NCBI RefSeq assembly: GCF_000003815.2
Contig: NC_049980.1
Location: 16,692,021-16,756,020, forward strand
Source: Branchiostoma floridae
Lineage: Eukaryota > Chordata > Leptocardii > Amphioxiformes > Branchiostomatidae
Length of the DNA: 64,000 nt
Reading direction: 5' to 3'
Positions 13,401-25,500 of the stretch are shown one piece after another. Within the stretch, counting starts at the first letter, position 1, and every line of letters begins with the position of its first letter. The notes under the pieces were generated by a model. The model was given only the letters and a program-made list of their open reading frames with translations. It did no database searches and had not been told where the DNA came from. Position numbers and translations under genes: made by a program.

Positions 13401-16400
13401 ACCTCATCGTCAGCAACCCGCAGATGCAGCAGCTCATGGAGGTGGGTGGGACACAAGCACTCTCCAACTCTGGTGTTCAAGGGGAAATCTTAAATTCATG
13501 ACACTGTGGATATGTCTTCTTCTTATGACTACTGTACTAAAAAGTTCTTTCAAACACAAATTCTGCACAAAAGCTCCTTTTCCCTTCTACCACTGCACTG
13601 CAAAAGTTAATAACATTTACAGTAATTAAAGGGTTCAAGGTTAACGCATTTGCCCCAAGATCCGTCAAATGACAAGAATATTTCTGTCACTTTAATCTGA
13701 TTAGAGTTTTTCCCCTTTGAATGGTGGATGACACCCTTAGTTAGATCTTTGGGAAGACTCGTGAATAAATGATAGTGATGTTTGACTGTCTCTGTGCTCC
13801 TGGAACAGAGAAACCCAGAGATCACCCACATGTTGAACAACCCAGAGTTGATGCGCCAGACCATGGAGCTGGCCAGAAACCCTGCCATGTTACAGGAGAT
13901 GATGCGCAGTCAGGACAGGGCGCTCAGCAACCTGGAGGTCAGGATTAGATATAATTTGTACTATGACAAGTTTCTTCATCTGACATTTCAGTGACCATCT
14001 GTCGCCTTCGTCACGACGTTACTGAGTAAAAGATAAATATTGTCCAACACCAACATATAATAATCACATAAATACTGTCCTCTGTGTTTTTTGTACTTTT
14101 ATGTGTAAAGAATAAATTGAAATATTCTTCACCTATGCTTGCTGTCCACAACTAAAGCAAAGGGCTCTTTACTGCTTTTTCCCCAGAGTATCCCAGGTGG
14201 TTATAACGCCCTGCGGCGCATGTACACGGACATCCAGGAGCCCATGATGAACGCAGCACAGGAACAGTTCGGCAACAACCCATGGGCTTCACTTGTGGGC
14301 GGTGGTGAGCAGTTATTACTATCATTTAGGATAAGAAGACATACAAGTAGTTCACAGGTGTTGGGACACATTATCATCTTCCCAGCCTCTTACAGCATTG
14401 CCAGGTATCTATTGTGACAGATGGTTTGCTACCAATAGTCAGAAATGATATGACTACCGGTATTAAAGTCAACTTCTCACATGATTTCTATTTCCAATAC
14501 TTCAAAAGAACAATCATCACGAGGAAGCAACAATGCAATTGGGGTTTGGCACACAACAAGCATTTTAGATGATTGGAAGAGAGGATTGATTAAACTTCCA
14601 CAGGACACTACAATTTTAGCTGTCCCCATGATAAGGAATTCCTGATGAGACTGATCTATATCATTTCCTGCACTTTGTTTGAAAGAAAGGAAGGATATTT
14701 GCGAGCTGACTTTTGTTCTGAACTTGGTACCAGGTACCAGTAACCCCCAGCAGGGTCAGGAGAACAGAGAGCCCCTCCCCAACCCCTGGGCACCCCAAGG
14801 TTCCAGTACCACAGCCGCCACCACCAGCACCACGACTGCCAGTACCACGGCCAGCTCACCAGCAGGACAGGGGCTGCCTGGAGGCCTGCCAGGAGGAAGT
14901 AAGGACCAGAGAAGAAACATGCATTTTGATTCAGCTTAGAAATGTTTTATAATCATACAACCATTGTTTTTGAGATGAAATGAAATGTGACCCACATCCC
15001 AGAAGAGACCCTGAGTAAAATTTCAGGCCTTTTGTGCAATGGTCCGTTGACCTAACGTCATCTTCCAAAACGATGAATGCAATCCCTAACAAGATGTCCA
15101 ACCTGGAACCAACCCTATGATTTGGAACCATAGAATTTGATTTCATTGGGTCTAGCAATGGGGTTGCTACATACAGTGGCTTTTTAGTTGTTCTAAATCT
15201 AAATAGCGATCTAGAGAAATAAGTTTAAGTTTAAGTTTCTGTTCAAGTAAACCTAGCCTTCATATGTCAGTGTCTGTGTTGCAGTTCCCACATCAGGCAT
15301 GTTCAACTCCCCGGGGATGCAGAGTCTTATGCAGCAGATGGTGGATAACCCCCAGCTCATGCAGAACATGCTGCAGGCACCCTACATGCAGGTTAGAGCC
15401 ATGCTGTTGTAGACATTCAATCTTGTTGTATCCTCACAATGCATATGTGGTACATTGTAGCATGCTTACCATCTGTAGAGCTAGTATAATCACCATAACA
15501 TACCAGTTTGGGAGGCACACTGTACGGCAGCTGGTTATATTACACTGTCTGACCTATCACACCTAAACTTTGCAAAGCTAGCTGTAAGCTTTGTTTCAAG
15601 CTATCTAACGAGAAGGCCCCTATTATATTTCTTGTCAACAAGTTCCATGATCCACTGTACGAACTAGGAAAAAATTACAATGAGCTGCAATTACTCCTAC
15701 TACCTACTTAACGAGGAAGTTCGAACAGTTGTTCGGACCAATGTCCCTGCGTTGTTAATGAAGATGTCTCTGTTGTGCAGAGTATGATGCAGTCCATGGG
15801 CCAGAACCCTGACATGGCTTCACAGATCATCGGTAACAACCCCCTGTTCCAGGGCAACCCACAGCTCCAGGAGCAGATGAGACAACAACTGCCTACCTTC
15901 ATGCAGCAGGTAACATAACAGATTTCAGAACCTCAACATTCCTCACAAATCAAACTTGTGTAAGCTAGGATATTTGAGTAATTCAATTATCGTGCCTACC
16001 TGTTTAAATGCCTATGCCAGGTGCTGGCCGCTTGCTTCTCTCCCTACCACTCCCCCTTGTTGCACAGTTCCACTCCCTAGAGGTTCTGCTGCTTCTAGAT
16101 GGGGTCTGAGATGGGGCTTCCCTTGGGTTAGATTTGCAGACTTTTGGTTGTATACTTTGTCAGTTGCATTGGAATTTTGGACTTACCAAACTTCCCATCA
16201 TGATAGTTTTGCATGATATGCCATCAGCATTATTTTAGTTATCTATTGTCACCATTACAGATGCAGAACCCTGAGGTGCAGGCTGCCGTCACCAACCCTC
16301 GTGTGCTGCAGGCCATCATGCAGATCCAGCAGGGCATGCAGCAGCTGCAGGCAGAGGCACCCGTCCTGCTGCCAGGGTAAGTCTCTCACACACATAACTC

Positions 16401-18007
16401 TGCAGCAGACGCACCCGTCCTGCTGCCAGGGTAAGTCTCTCACACACATAACTCTGCAGCAGAGGCACCCGTCCTGCTGCCAGGGTAAGTCTCTCACACA
16501 CATAACTCTGCAGCAGAGACACCCATCCTGCTGCCAGGGTAAGTCTCTCACACACATAACTCTGCAGCAGAGGCACCCGTCCTGCTGCCAGGGTAAGTCT
16601 CTCACACACATAACTCTGCAGCAGATACACCCGTCCTGCTGCCAGGGTAAGTCTCTCTCACACATAACTGTTCATTCTTAACTAAGTCACATATTTTACA
16701 AAATATTCTATATAGACCTTATGAGGAAACACATATCTTAGTTGTTTACCTTGGTCAGAAAGTCATAGCCAGTGCTATGTGTGTCTATGTGTGTGGTTTA
16801 GGCTTGGTGTTCCTTCTCCCAGTGTTCCCCCTGCGGGTGGTATGCCGGCCTCCCCTGCTGCACCAGCCTCCTCTGCAGCATCCTCCAGTACAGACTCCAC
16901 CACAAGCACCACGCCTACTCCTACTACTGCCAGTGCCAGCACCACCTCTCCCAGTACAGCAGCGCCTCCTACTGGCCCTACAGAAGCACAGCAGCAGCTC
17001 TTACAGCAGATGTTACAGACACTGGCAGGAGGGAATGCAGTAAGATGCCTTACTGTTGACATATCCTTATATTTGCAGGGACTAATTGCTATACAAAAAA
17101 TAATCTGCGACTGTGAGCATTTATTCGCATTACAGTTTGTAAAAGGATTATTTGGAGGTTTTTACCAGAAATGAAATGTTGATAACGACAGTGTATCATG
17201 TGATACAATTATGAATATCTTGGTGTCTTAATCTGATCAGACAGATTGACTTGTGTTTTTTAAGATGGCACATGATATATTATTATAGAAACATACATGT
17301 AACTCAAATAATTTGTTGTCCACTGATAATAGTGTAGCCTTTATTTTTCCTGGATGGCTTGTTCCACCAGGCAGCTGCTTTTCAACCAGGTTGAGTTCAT
17401 ATGGAGGGGGCTGGAGAGGGTCACAGATGATATGTTCCAGTGAAACTATTAACAATCATGCCATGTCCTGTGATTGTTTGCTCCAGATGCAGCCACCAGA
17501 AGTCCGGTTTAGGAGCCAACTGGAGCAACTAGAGACAATGGGGTTTGTCAATAGGGCGGCAAACATACAAGGTACACATATGTCAGGATAGAGATTACCA
17601 TCTGCCCGAGTAGCCAGTAGAGATCCCAATCAGGGTGTTGTTCACAGTGACTCTGATCATGATGCTGTGTTAAGGTGGTCAATTCAGTTATCTAAAGTGA
17701 CATGAACAGAAGTTGAAAAGTTCCAATTGTCTTTTAAGGGAATATCTTCAACTTTACAGGCTTCTATCAGGATCCCAACCGGCAAAACAAGACTACAATC
17801 TCCACCCTAACACATACATGTAGTAGTCTTTTATCATGTCATACTGGTAGATACATGTAGACTTCCACAGCATTGTCACTCACTATGCAACCAAAACTGT
17901 TGTTCTTGCCTTTGTAATCACCATCAATATGTTTTTGTGTTTCAGCGCTGACCGCCACAAACGGTGATGTAAACGCAGCGATAGACAGGCTACTACAGGC
18001 ACAATGA
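10403..18007 (+). CDS. UBQLN: Ubiquilin (UBL-STI1-UBA proteasome shuttle)
   Basis: Carries ubiquitinated clients to the proteasome and chaperones hydrophobic membrane segments in the cytosol. Exons: 10403-10507, 11466-11627, 12497-12712, 13316-13441, 13809-13937, 14187-14304, 14734-14898, 15285-15391, 15781-15909, 16261-16376, 16802-17039, 17487-17571, 17946-18007. Phases are continuous over 1,758 nt, giving 585 aa (human UBQLN1 is 589). The N-terminal UBL (about 10-85) ends in [11 protein letters not shown]. An Ala/Pro/Ser linker follows. The first STI1 pair (about 160-285) has [15 protein letters not shown] and [11 protein letters not shown]; the second (about 345-455) has [16 protein letters not shown] Thr/Ser/Pro-rich linker leads to a C-terminal UBA with the MGF loop (555-557) and [10 protein letters not shown] before the stop. 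It is a single intact copy of the family. Oddity: a 54-bp tandem array duplicates the exon 10 donor (see separate entry). Confidence 0.96.
12155..12473. mobile_element. hAT-like MITE, copy 2 (ubiquilin intron 2)
   Basis: Begins CAGGGCTCGAAATAC and ends GAATTTCGAGCCCTG, the same terminal inverted repeat as the element at 321-662. The direct flanks share GTATT (12150-12154 and 12474-12478). The interior has repeated GTGCACCC-type words instead of GCAACCTG, so it is a different subfamily or a diverged copy. Non-autonomous, no open frame of note. Confidence 0.65.
16351..16670 (+). repeat. 54-bp tandem array copying the exon 10 splice donor six times
   Basis: The unit joins the last ~26 nt of ubiquilin exon 10 (GCACCCGTCCTGCTGCCAGG) to the first ~28 nt of its intron (GTAAGTCTCTCACACACATA). 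GTAAGT recurs at 16377, 16431, 16485, 16539, 16593 and 16647, exactly 54 bp apart. Units differ by a few point changes (for example in the base after GCAGCAG), and the last has CTCTCTCACAC. Only the first donor keeps the reading frame: read-through places a TAA straight across the first exon-intron junction. Confidence 0.95.
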
Positions 18008-19590
18008 CACGCGCACACGCAGACATAGTAGTTGTTAACGTCTGTACAGATTCTACTGTGACAGGAGAAGGTATGATGTTCCTCCAGAGTAAGGAGTGTC
18101 TTCCTTAAGAATGAGTCAGGAGAAAGATTTTATGTCAGTAGGTCTAAGGGCCCAGGTGGGAATATGTTTGTAAATGGTTGCAAAAGAGGACAAGAGGACT
18201 GTATCAGTTCTTCATTAAAAGAGTCATGTAGGAACTGATTAACTAATGAATAGTGAATAGCTAAGACATGGGTAATAACTAGTTGTGTAGCATGCATAGA
18301 TTTGCCACTGTTGTACACAGATCTGTGGTGGAAGCGCATCTCTTAAGTATTTTTCCCAATAATTGTGGCTTTCACATAGTGGTCTGTGAACCTTGTTACT
18401 TTTTTGCAAAAGACATTTAACATTATTTCACTTGTGTTAGGTAGAGTCATCATACCCATAAACCAACCATTTCCTTGCTGTGTAGGCCTTGGAGGCACAA
18501 CCCAGGTAGTGAGTTACTATATACATGCATTAATTTGTTGCTAAACATATATAGAATGTCACTGCTGATGTATAACTGTTTGTAGGACTAGTAGCTGTTA
18601 CAAATATGGTAGACATCTTTATTCATGCCTAGAAATTAAAAGTAAGAAGTAAGATAGACAAATTTATCAACTCCTCAATCTCCATTCAGAGAGTTTGATT
18701 GCACATGAACCATTTCAAAAACATGCCATCAGTCAAAACTGTGATCCCATGAACGATATGGGTTGGGTTTTGGTCCAAAATAGAACTTTGATCTTGAGCA
18801 ATTCTATGATCTTTCGTAGTCGGGGAACAGGTAGCGATATACGGTAAAATGGTACAAAAACATCTAGTCTCTTTGTAACAAAGATTGCTCTACATTCTGG
18901 AGAGGGTGTATGAATGATAATGCGAAGTAAATGCTATCACAGATTAGGTCAGGTCAGGTGTACATGTACCTGGTAACTTCATGTGATATGAAAATGGCCC
19001 TACAATGGCCCCACTTTTGGAGTGCTGTAGGATTGCTCAGACACATTTTATGTTGGATTTTACTATGATTTCTAACTTGAAGATGTAGCAGTGTTATGCT
19101 AATGGCAATAGCTTATTTTACAGTACTATCAATATTCTGAAATTAAGATACGTGTATGTACATTTTTAGATTATTGGGGGAAAATTACTAAGGCCTGATT
19201 TTGAAAATTGCAAGAAAGATTAAATATGAAGGGAAGCCACCAAATCACAGTGTTTTTAGGAGTAATGATTCCCCACATTGGAGTGATTCTGGTATGTTGT
19301 ATTTATTGTGCATAACTTTCCATCATCCTTACTATGATCGCCTCTTATGTATGGTACATTTAACACAGTGTTTGTCATTTTGTATGGTAACATGTAATGA
19401 AGAAGTAATGATAAGTGTTACCAACTACATGCCTCTGGTTTCTAAATCTTATTACATACAATCGTGTAAATTTACATGTAGGTTTTAAGTTAATTTGGAT
19501 AGAAAGAGTTCTTGCTTTGGGAGGTTTTTGTGTGGGATGGTCACAGAAGACAATTGTTACCGTACCGAATGTATCACAACAGAAATAAAG
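18008..19590 (+). other. Ubiquilin 3' UTR (inferred), poly(A) signal near 19584
   Basis: No coding exon was found between the ubiquilin stop and an AATAAA at 19584-19589. The stretch is AT-rich and has short chance frames only. A 3' UTR of about 1.6 kb is inferred. Earlier poly(A) sites are possible. Confidence 0.5.
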
Positions 19591-22500
19591 CCAGTCTTAA
19601 GTGATTTTGATCTGCTAGTAGGTGTACATGATTAATTGTATGAAAGTTTGGATGCAATATTTAACTGTGAAGAGGTTTTACTTAGACATATATTGACGGC
19701 AAGATTAAAATGACTCAACATGTGTTAAATCATGCATAAGATATTAAACCGTATGTAGAGGAGTCTCTTCCTTAGTCATATGTTGCAATATTCATAATTT
19801 AGCTGTTACAATAATGGCACAACTTTTTTAAACATGCTCGTTGTGTGGAAGAATAGAAGCCACAGGAGTTACACTATTTCATCAAAGTTATTGTAAAGAC
19901 ATATTCCCATGAATTCCCAATGATAAAACAAAACAGTGTCCACTACTGCAAATAACTTAATAAGCACCAATTCCGATTTTCCTGCATGTGAATATGCTGA
20001 TTATTACAGCATGACACCTTCTCAGACTTCCAGCAGCGCTGGCTTTTGTTGGGGGTCAATTTGACACACTTCAACATGGCCCAAGGTTCTCTAATGTCAG
20101 GAGAATCATCACTCTCCCAAACATGAAACCCAGTGCTTTTAGGTAGCACCACGAGTGGTGAGGATAATGTTTTTTTTCTGGCCGGCCGACTCCCTTAGCG
20201 TACTATTGACTCTATTTGTCCAATTTCTACAATTAGACCACCGATACACGTAGCCTGGTAGAGGCTAGCTTTTAGGGCCTATTCGGAGGCTAGCGCCACA
20301 GCAATATTGCCAATATAATTTGATACATTTGATACCTAACAGCGGCCAATGAAATAGATGCTGCAGCTTGGTCATGGAAGCTACTCCTACAATGTTACGC
20401 TGCCCAATCAACATGATATAGTACGTTTTCTGTACGGGAACAGTAGTAGATTACACCATTCTGTTCATACATCATAGAATAAAAGCTAATTGGCCAAAAG
20501 TACAGTAAATCTAATTGGAGGATCAATTAGGCTCTGACAGGATGTAGTTGCGAAATGTGAAAATATGCAACGTCGATCAAGAAGGTTATGTAGGCTTACA
20601 GTAGGCTTAGAATAAGGCCATATAACGTCCTTGCGTCGACTAGGTATAAGCTCTTTAACTATGAGATATAGTTAATTAACATTTTCCCAAACAAGTCCCG
20701 ACGCCGTCACATACATTTAGAATAATCCATCGACTCAAGGAGGTAAAAAAGCCTAGCCTATACCTGGTCGACTTTGAGAGTCCATGTAAGATTGTAACGC
20801 CCTGGCCGCTTGTAGAAGCGCCGCCTATGTTAGCTCACTTACACAGCACTTTCAGTGTAGGTAATGGGTATAGTGATCATCGTCCGTTTTCCAATGACAA
20901 CTTAGGCCTTTTACTGTCCACATTTTATGTAATACATATGTTGGCTTCAGACAACAAAATAATACAACAGGGGCTTATCTAGGCGTACTTTCAAATACAA
21001 ATCGGTTGTACACGAAGGCAATATCATCCATATGTTCTACATCATCATGTACATGTATGTATAGTACTGTAGTTGTGGCATAAGATAAGGCATGGAGGCA
21101 TTAAAGTCGTAAACTTGCAAATATTCTTTCTGCAAAATTCACAGCCGGTATTTTTCTCTATTTGCCAATTCTCTTAGACATGATTTCAGACATGTATTCC
21201 TAGCAGGAACGTTACCAATATTGAAACATAACAAAGTAGAATTGTTAGCCACTAAGAAACTATAGAGATTGTCAATTTGGATTGGAGGTCTTATTCAAAG
21301 GCCTTTTAGATCTAGGACACACGATCACACTTGCGATCACACATGAGAACAATAGGGAAAGCCGTGAGCAGATCGAAAGTTTAGTTGAAAGTGACATGAG
21401 CTATTAGAGAGTTCGTCATAGGCTGACCTCTGGCCAATGGGGGCTCGCCATTGTCAATCCCCGTGACGTATTCCCGGAAAAGTTCGTTAGCGAAGACTGC
21501 CGAAGATGACATCATCACTCGAGTGGCTTGAGGAAACTGAGTAGCGGTTGAACACACCCGTCCCCACGAGCACCGAGCCAGGTAGGTGTCTAATCTACTG
21601 CCAATGACTTTGTATCTAGTCGTTTGACAGTTCCTGTAAGATATTTTGATATAATGATGTGAAAAGTGATCAATAAGAGATACGCTACCGGGTTGAGAGC
21701 ATATCGTGGGTGAGTTTACTTGGGTGTTGTGACCGTTATCTTCGCGTGGCCCCAAGCACCGGTGCTGTCACGTTGTGGGGGCGCCATGTGCTTTTGCTCC
21801 GCTAGTTGTGGAAATCAGTCCCCATGTTTGTCAAGAGAAAGCTTTCACATGCGTACACTACTCAGTAGTCAAATTTGCTAGTAGAAGCACATTAACGTGG
21901 TGTGATGTGGTGTACAGATATGCTGTATCTTCAGTACTTTGTAAGTCGATATAAAGGCGCTCTTTCTGAGTTATACCAGGCGGATCTAGCGAGCACTGGT
22001 CGCGTGTATTGGTTACAAACACATAAGGCATTGTTTCAACTGGTCGAATTCTTGGAATTTTTGCTGGACAAATTCGTCTGGTGCTGCGGCAGTTTGCACG
22101 TCGACTGACCCCGCCCGTCTGATTGGCCATGTTTTTCTACAACAGCAGCACCAGTAAGGTTACGTCTCCGAGGTCAGGAAGATAGACCTGTTTCAGTTTG
22201 GAATGTCACGATTGTTGCCAAGTTTGGCTTCCACGTCTGGATCAACGATATGGTCATTGCCAATGGTGTGATTTCTGTGACATGCATGGCTACGCTGGAA
22301 AATAAAACTCGCGAAATTCCTCCGACCACTTCCTACCGAGGTTTGGTATGAGTAGCCGACATGAATATATCCCAAGAGGCATCTTCTGATGGGCCCAACA
22401 GATGGAAGATATTCTCTTCCCTCCCCGACGGACCACTGACTCACTGTGCAAACACTAGATTTATTCACTGGCTATCGTATGTTCGTCGTATACAACGATG

Positions 22501-25500
22501 CATAATCTATAGCCCACAAAGGGTTATCAGTTGAACTTTGAATAAAATGGAATATGATGACAACGTTTTATTTTACTCTTACTTGTTGTGCATAACGGCG
22601 AAAATGAGGCCACAGCGCAGTATTTCACTTTGCCCGTAAATATTTAGACAACGGCCGAACAGTTGTGAGATGGTGCGATGTTTTCGCTTCCGCCCTGCAC
22701 TGTCTGGCCTGTTTCCCCCACCCTCGCTGATTGAAAAATCTCCGCATTCCTCTCTTCACAGGCAAGCAGACACCCCAGCTCTCCACCTCACGGCCTGTTT
22801 CAAGCAGTACGGTATTAAACAGTAGGTAAGTGTTCGAGCTGTGCGTAATCCACGAGTTTGAACATGTGTAAGTCTGTCATGCTCTTGATGTGACCCGTTT
22901 GTATGTCTAAAACGCTCGCTCGTGGATCAGGGAAGTGAAGTAAATGGATGAAAAGAAGGAGGAGCGAGCTTTTGTGTGACGGGGGTGCTGCTGAGCGCTG
23001 TGGGTCGCCGTCTGTATTCCACGCTGAAATTGTTTCACCCCTCACCCATTTAGCCGGAAAACAGTTGAAAAGAATCGGCGTGCTTTTTTTCCATGGATCA
23101 AGGGGAGCAGAGGAAAGGTCGCACCAGGAATGAGATGATTACAGGGTTGCTCCACAATCTATAGTGTGTTGTCTCTGCTAGAAATGCACGGCTTCTCAGA
23201 CGACTGTTGGCCAAGTTTTTGACATGTTTTGTCTGGCTTTCCTTGTCCTACAAAGCAGTATGTTCATCACGCTACATGAAAAACTTCATAATTCACAAAG
23301 CGTTGGGTCTTGTTTCTAAACATTGAACCTACATTTTCTGATGACTAGAAGCTTTTATTTCTCGTTATCACGTACATGTATGAGCTCAAATTATAGTATT
23401 TCAACAACCTCATGCAGGACACGTGTTATTATTGGCAAATCTGGCCTTTTATTTTCTTAGCATACACCAGACTCTGAGCCACGAGAAAACTGGATGACTC
23501 AGTCTCAGACTAATCCGTACACTTTTCATTTCCAGATGACCTCATTGCATGTGCTTTGGGCCTTCGACATAGTTTTAGGACACTTTCATTTCTTTCAAAA
23601 GAACATTTGCAACCAAATTTAATATTTATGCCATTCTGTGATTTGTCTGTGTTGAGAGATATGTAATACTAAGTACGCAGTTTCTCTGGTGCCAATGTGC
23701 GATTTGTAACAAGCAGGTCATTGTGTGCCGCTTACCCGTGACCTTGGCACAATGCTGTGCTCATCATAACCGAGGTAACGATATGTCGTGTAGGCTATCG
23801 CAGTGAAACGCTAAGTGCACTCCGTAACCATAGCACTCCATGTTGCCATGCCACCATCACTACAAATATGTCCTGCCCCCACGTAGATGTGTTATGTCAG
23901 ACAAAGGACGTCGCATTTCCGGACTTATTTGAAAATTGGTCCCACGTGAGCGAAAACACATCAGTGACATTCTCCAAGCAGAGGTTACGGTCGAAGGCTA
24001 GTGGTGACCGCAATTTTTTCGCCTGCTGTCCTCGCTCCGATCGTAACCATCGCTTAGCCGCCTCTGTTGGCCTTTTTATGGGCGTTGGCGTAAGTTGGGG
24101 GAACATTTTCTAGGTTAGAGGATATTACTCTCAAAGCAGAGGTTGATGGGGTCACGACTGTCCCCAACAAGCTCTGCTTGGAGAGTGGTGGATATTACTA
24201 GACAGTAGTCCTTCGGTCGGAAAGGGCGTGGTTCGCCTAGGCTGGGAGGTGGTGGGTGTGGGTAGCGGATGCTCAGTGGGAGATAGTTTACTACCAGGCT
24301 CTTGTTTATCTCGAGAGAAGCAAAACCATATGGCGACAATAAGATAACAATGATCTCCAAATACATTAGAAAGAATTAGATAGTAACTCCTTCCTTCGAC
24401 CTATATAGATTAATGCCATGATTTATCATTGGAAAATGCGAATACAAAAGCGTTACAAAAGAACCAACCTTATGGCAGTTGCCCTACATTTGGATACTCT
24501 CTAAGGTATGTTTTTACGGATACTCTGGGGATATACGCTTTGTGTTTGTTTGAACTGGCTGTTTCTCAAGGTGAATACTCAAGGTGAATGTTGTTTATCA
24601 GTAATTTACTCCGGCGGTAGTCAGAAGTCTGCGGTTTGTAATTTGTAATGGAAGACCGTTCAAGACACATATCTGGGACAGACCCGATGATAGGGTAGCC
24701 TCCACAAGGCCTTCCTACGGGTTTGAATCGTAAAATTCGGTAAAGTCTAAGATGGCGTGAATACGTACATACATGTACGTAATTGGCTAGGACACTCAGT
24801 CCTTAGAAATGTTAATCCTCCTTAGGTCAATATTCCTATCCCCCGGCAGATTGAGGGAGATTAAGGGAGTCATGTCGTCCACGGCTCTCAGATTTAACTT
24901 GCTACTCTCTTTCACGGGTCGATGGGAATGCAAGGGTAGTCTGATTAGAAGCAGGAACGTTGCCACCGTGTTATCGACTCTTCATAAAGGTTAATGTAAC
25001 TTTTGTTGTCACCATCTTGTCCATAGCCTTGAAAACGCAATAATCAGCAGTGTTATTTCGCACTCAGACAGTACAGGTCATCGACCCGCCCCTTTCCACC
25101 AATGGTACACTGAGACCTCGCCAATCCTCCCGCCACAGGCCTGTAACTTCAGTCAGACACGTGTGTCTATAGTGCACTGCATCTACAGGAGAACATGAAA
25201 CTGATTACTCTATATAGTAGAACGAACGAGGGAAGCCTCTAATATCCTCATTCAAAGATATCTGCCCAAGTCGCCTTTTTAGTGTATTTGATAAACAAGT
25301 TGGGCGGGTCGGAATTTGACGTAAATTAGATCGGACGGTGACTTTTGACAATGATAGACCGCCCCTACGATAAAATACAGTCCTGTTTGACAGGAGGCAC
25401 GCCTGAGACGTGCCCAAAATCCGATCTATCTGATCACGTATCGATGATAAAGTGCGGTCTCAGCTGCATAGTTCCGACTTCTGGACTCCATATTTGGTGA

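Noticed and set aside
16351-16670. Regular repeats with spacers, as in a CRISPR array
   Set aside because: The genome is eukaryotic, the whole 54-bp unit repeats with no unique spacers, and it overlaps a splice junction.
16255-16681. Open frames on both strands with 18-residue repeats that look like a repeat protein
   Set aside because: They are translations of the 54-bp tandem array (54 is a multiple of 3) in wrong frames; the real exon 10 ends at 16376.
21381-24113. Several frames of 70-124 codons on both strands
   Set aside because: No family match, no coding bias and no consistent splice sites; such lengths are expected by chance in 10 kb.
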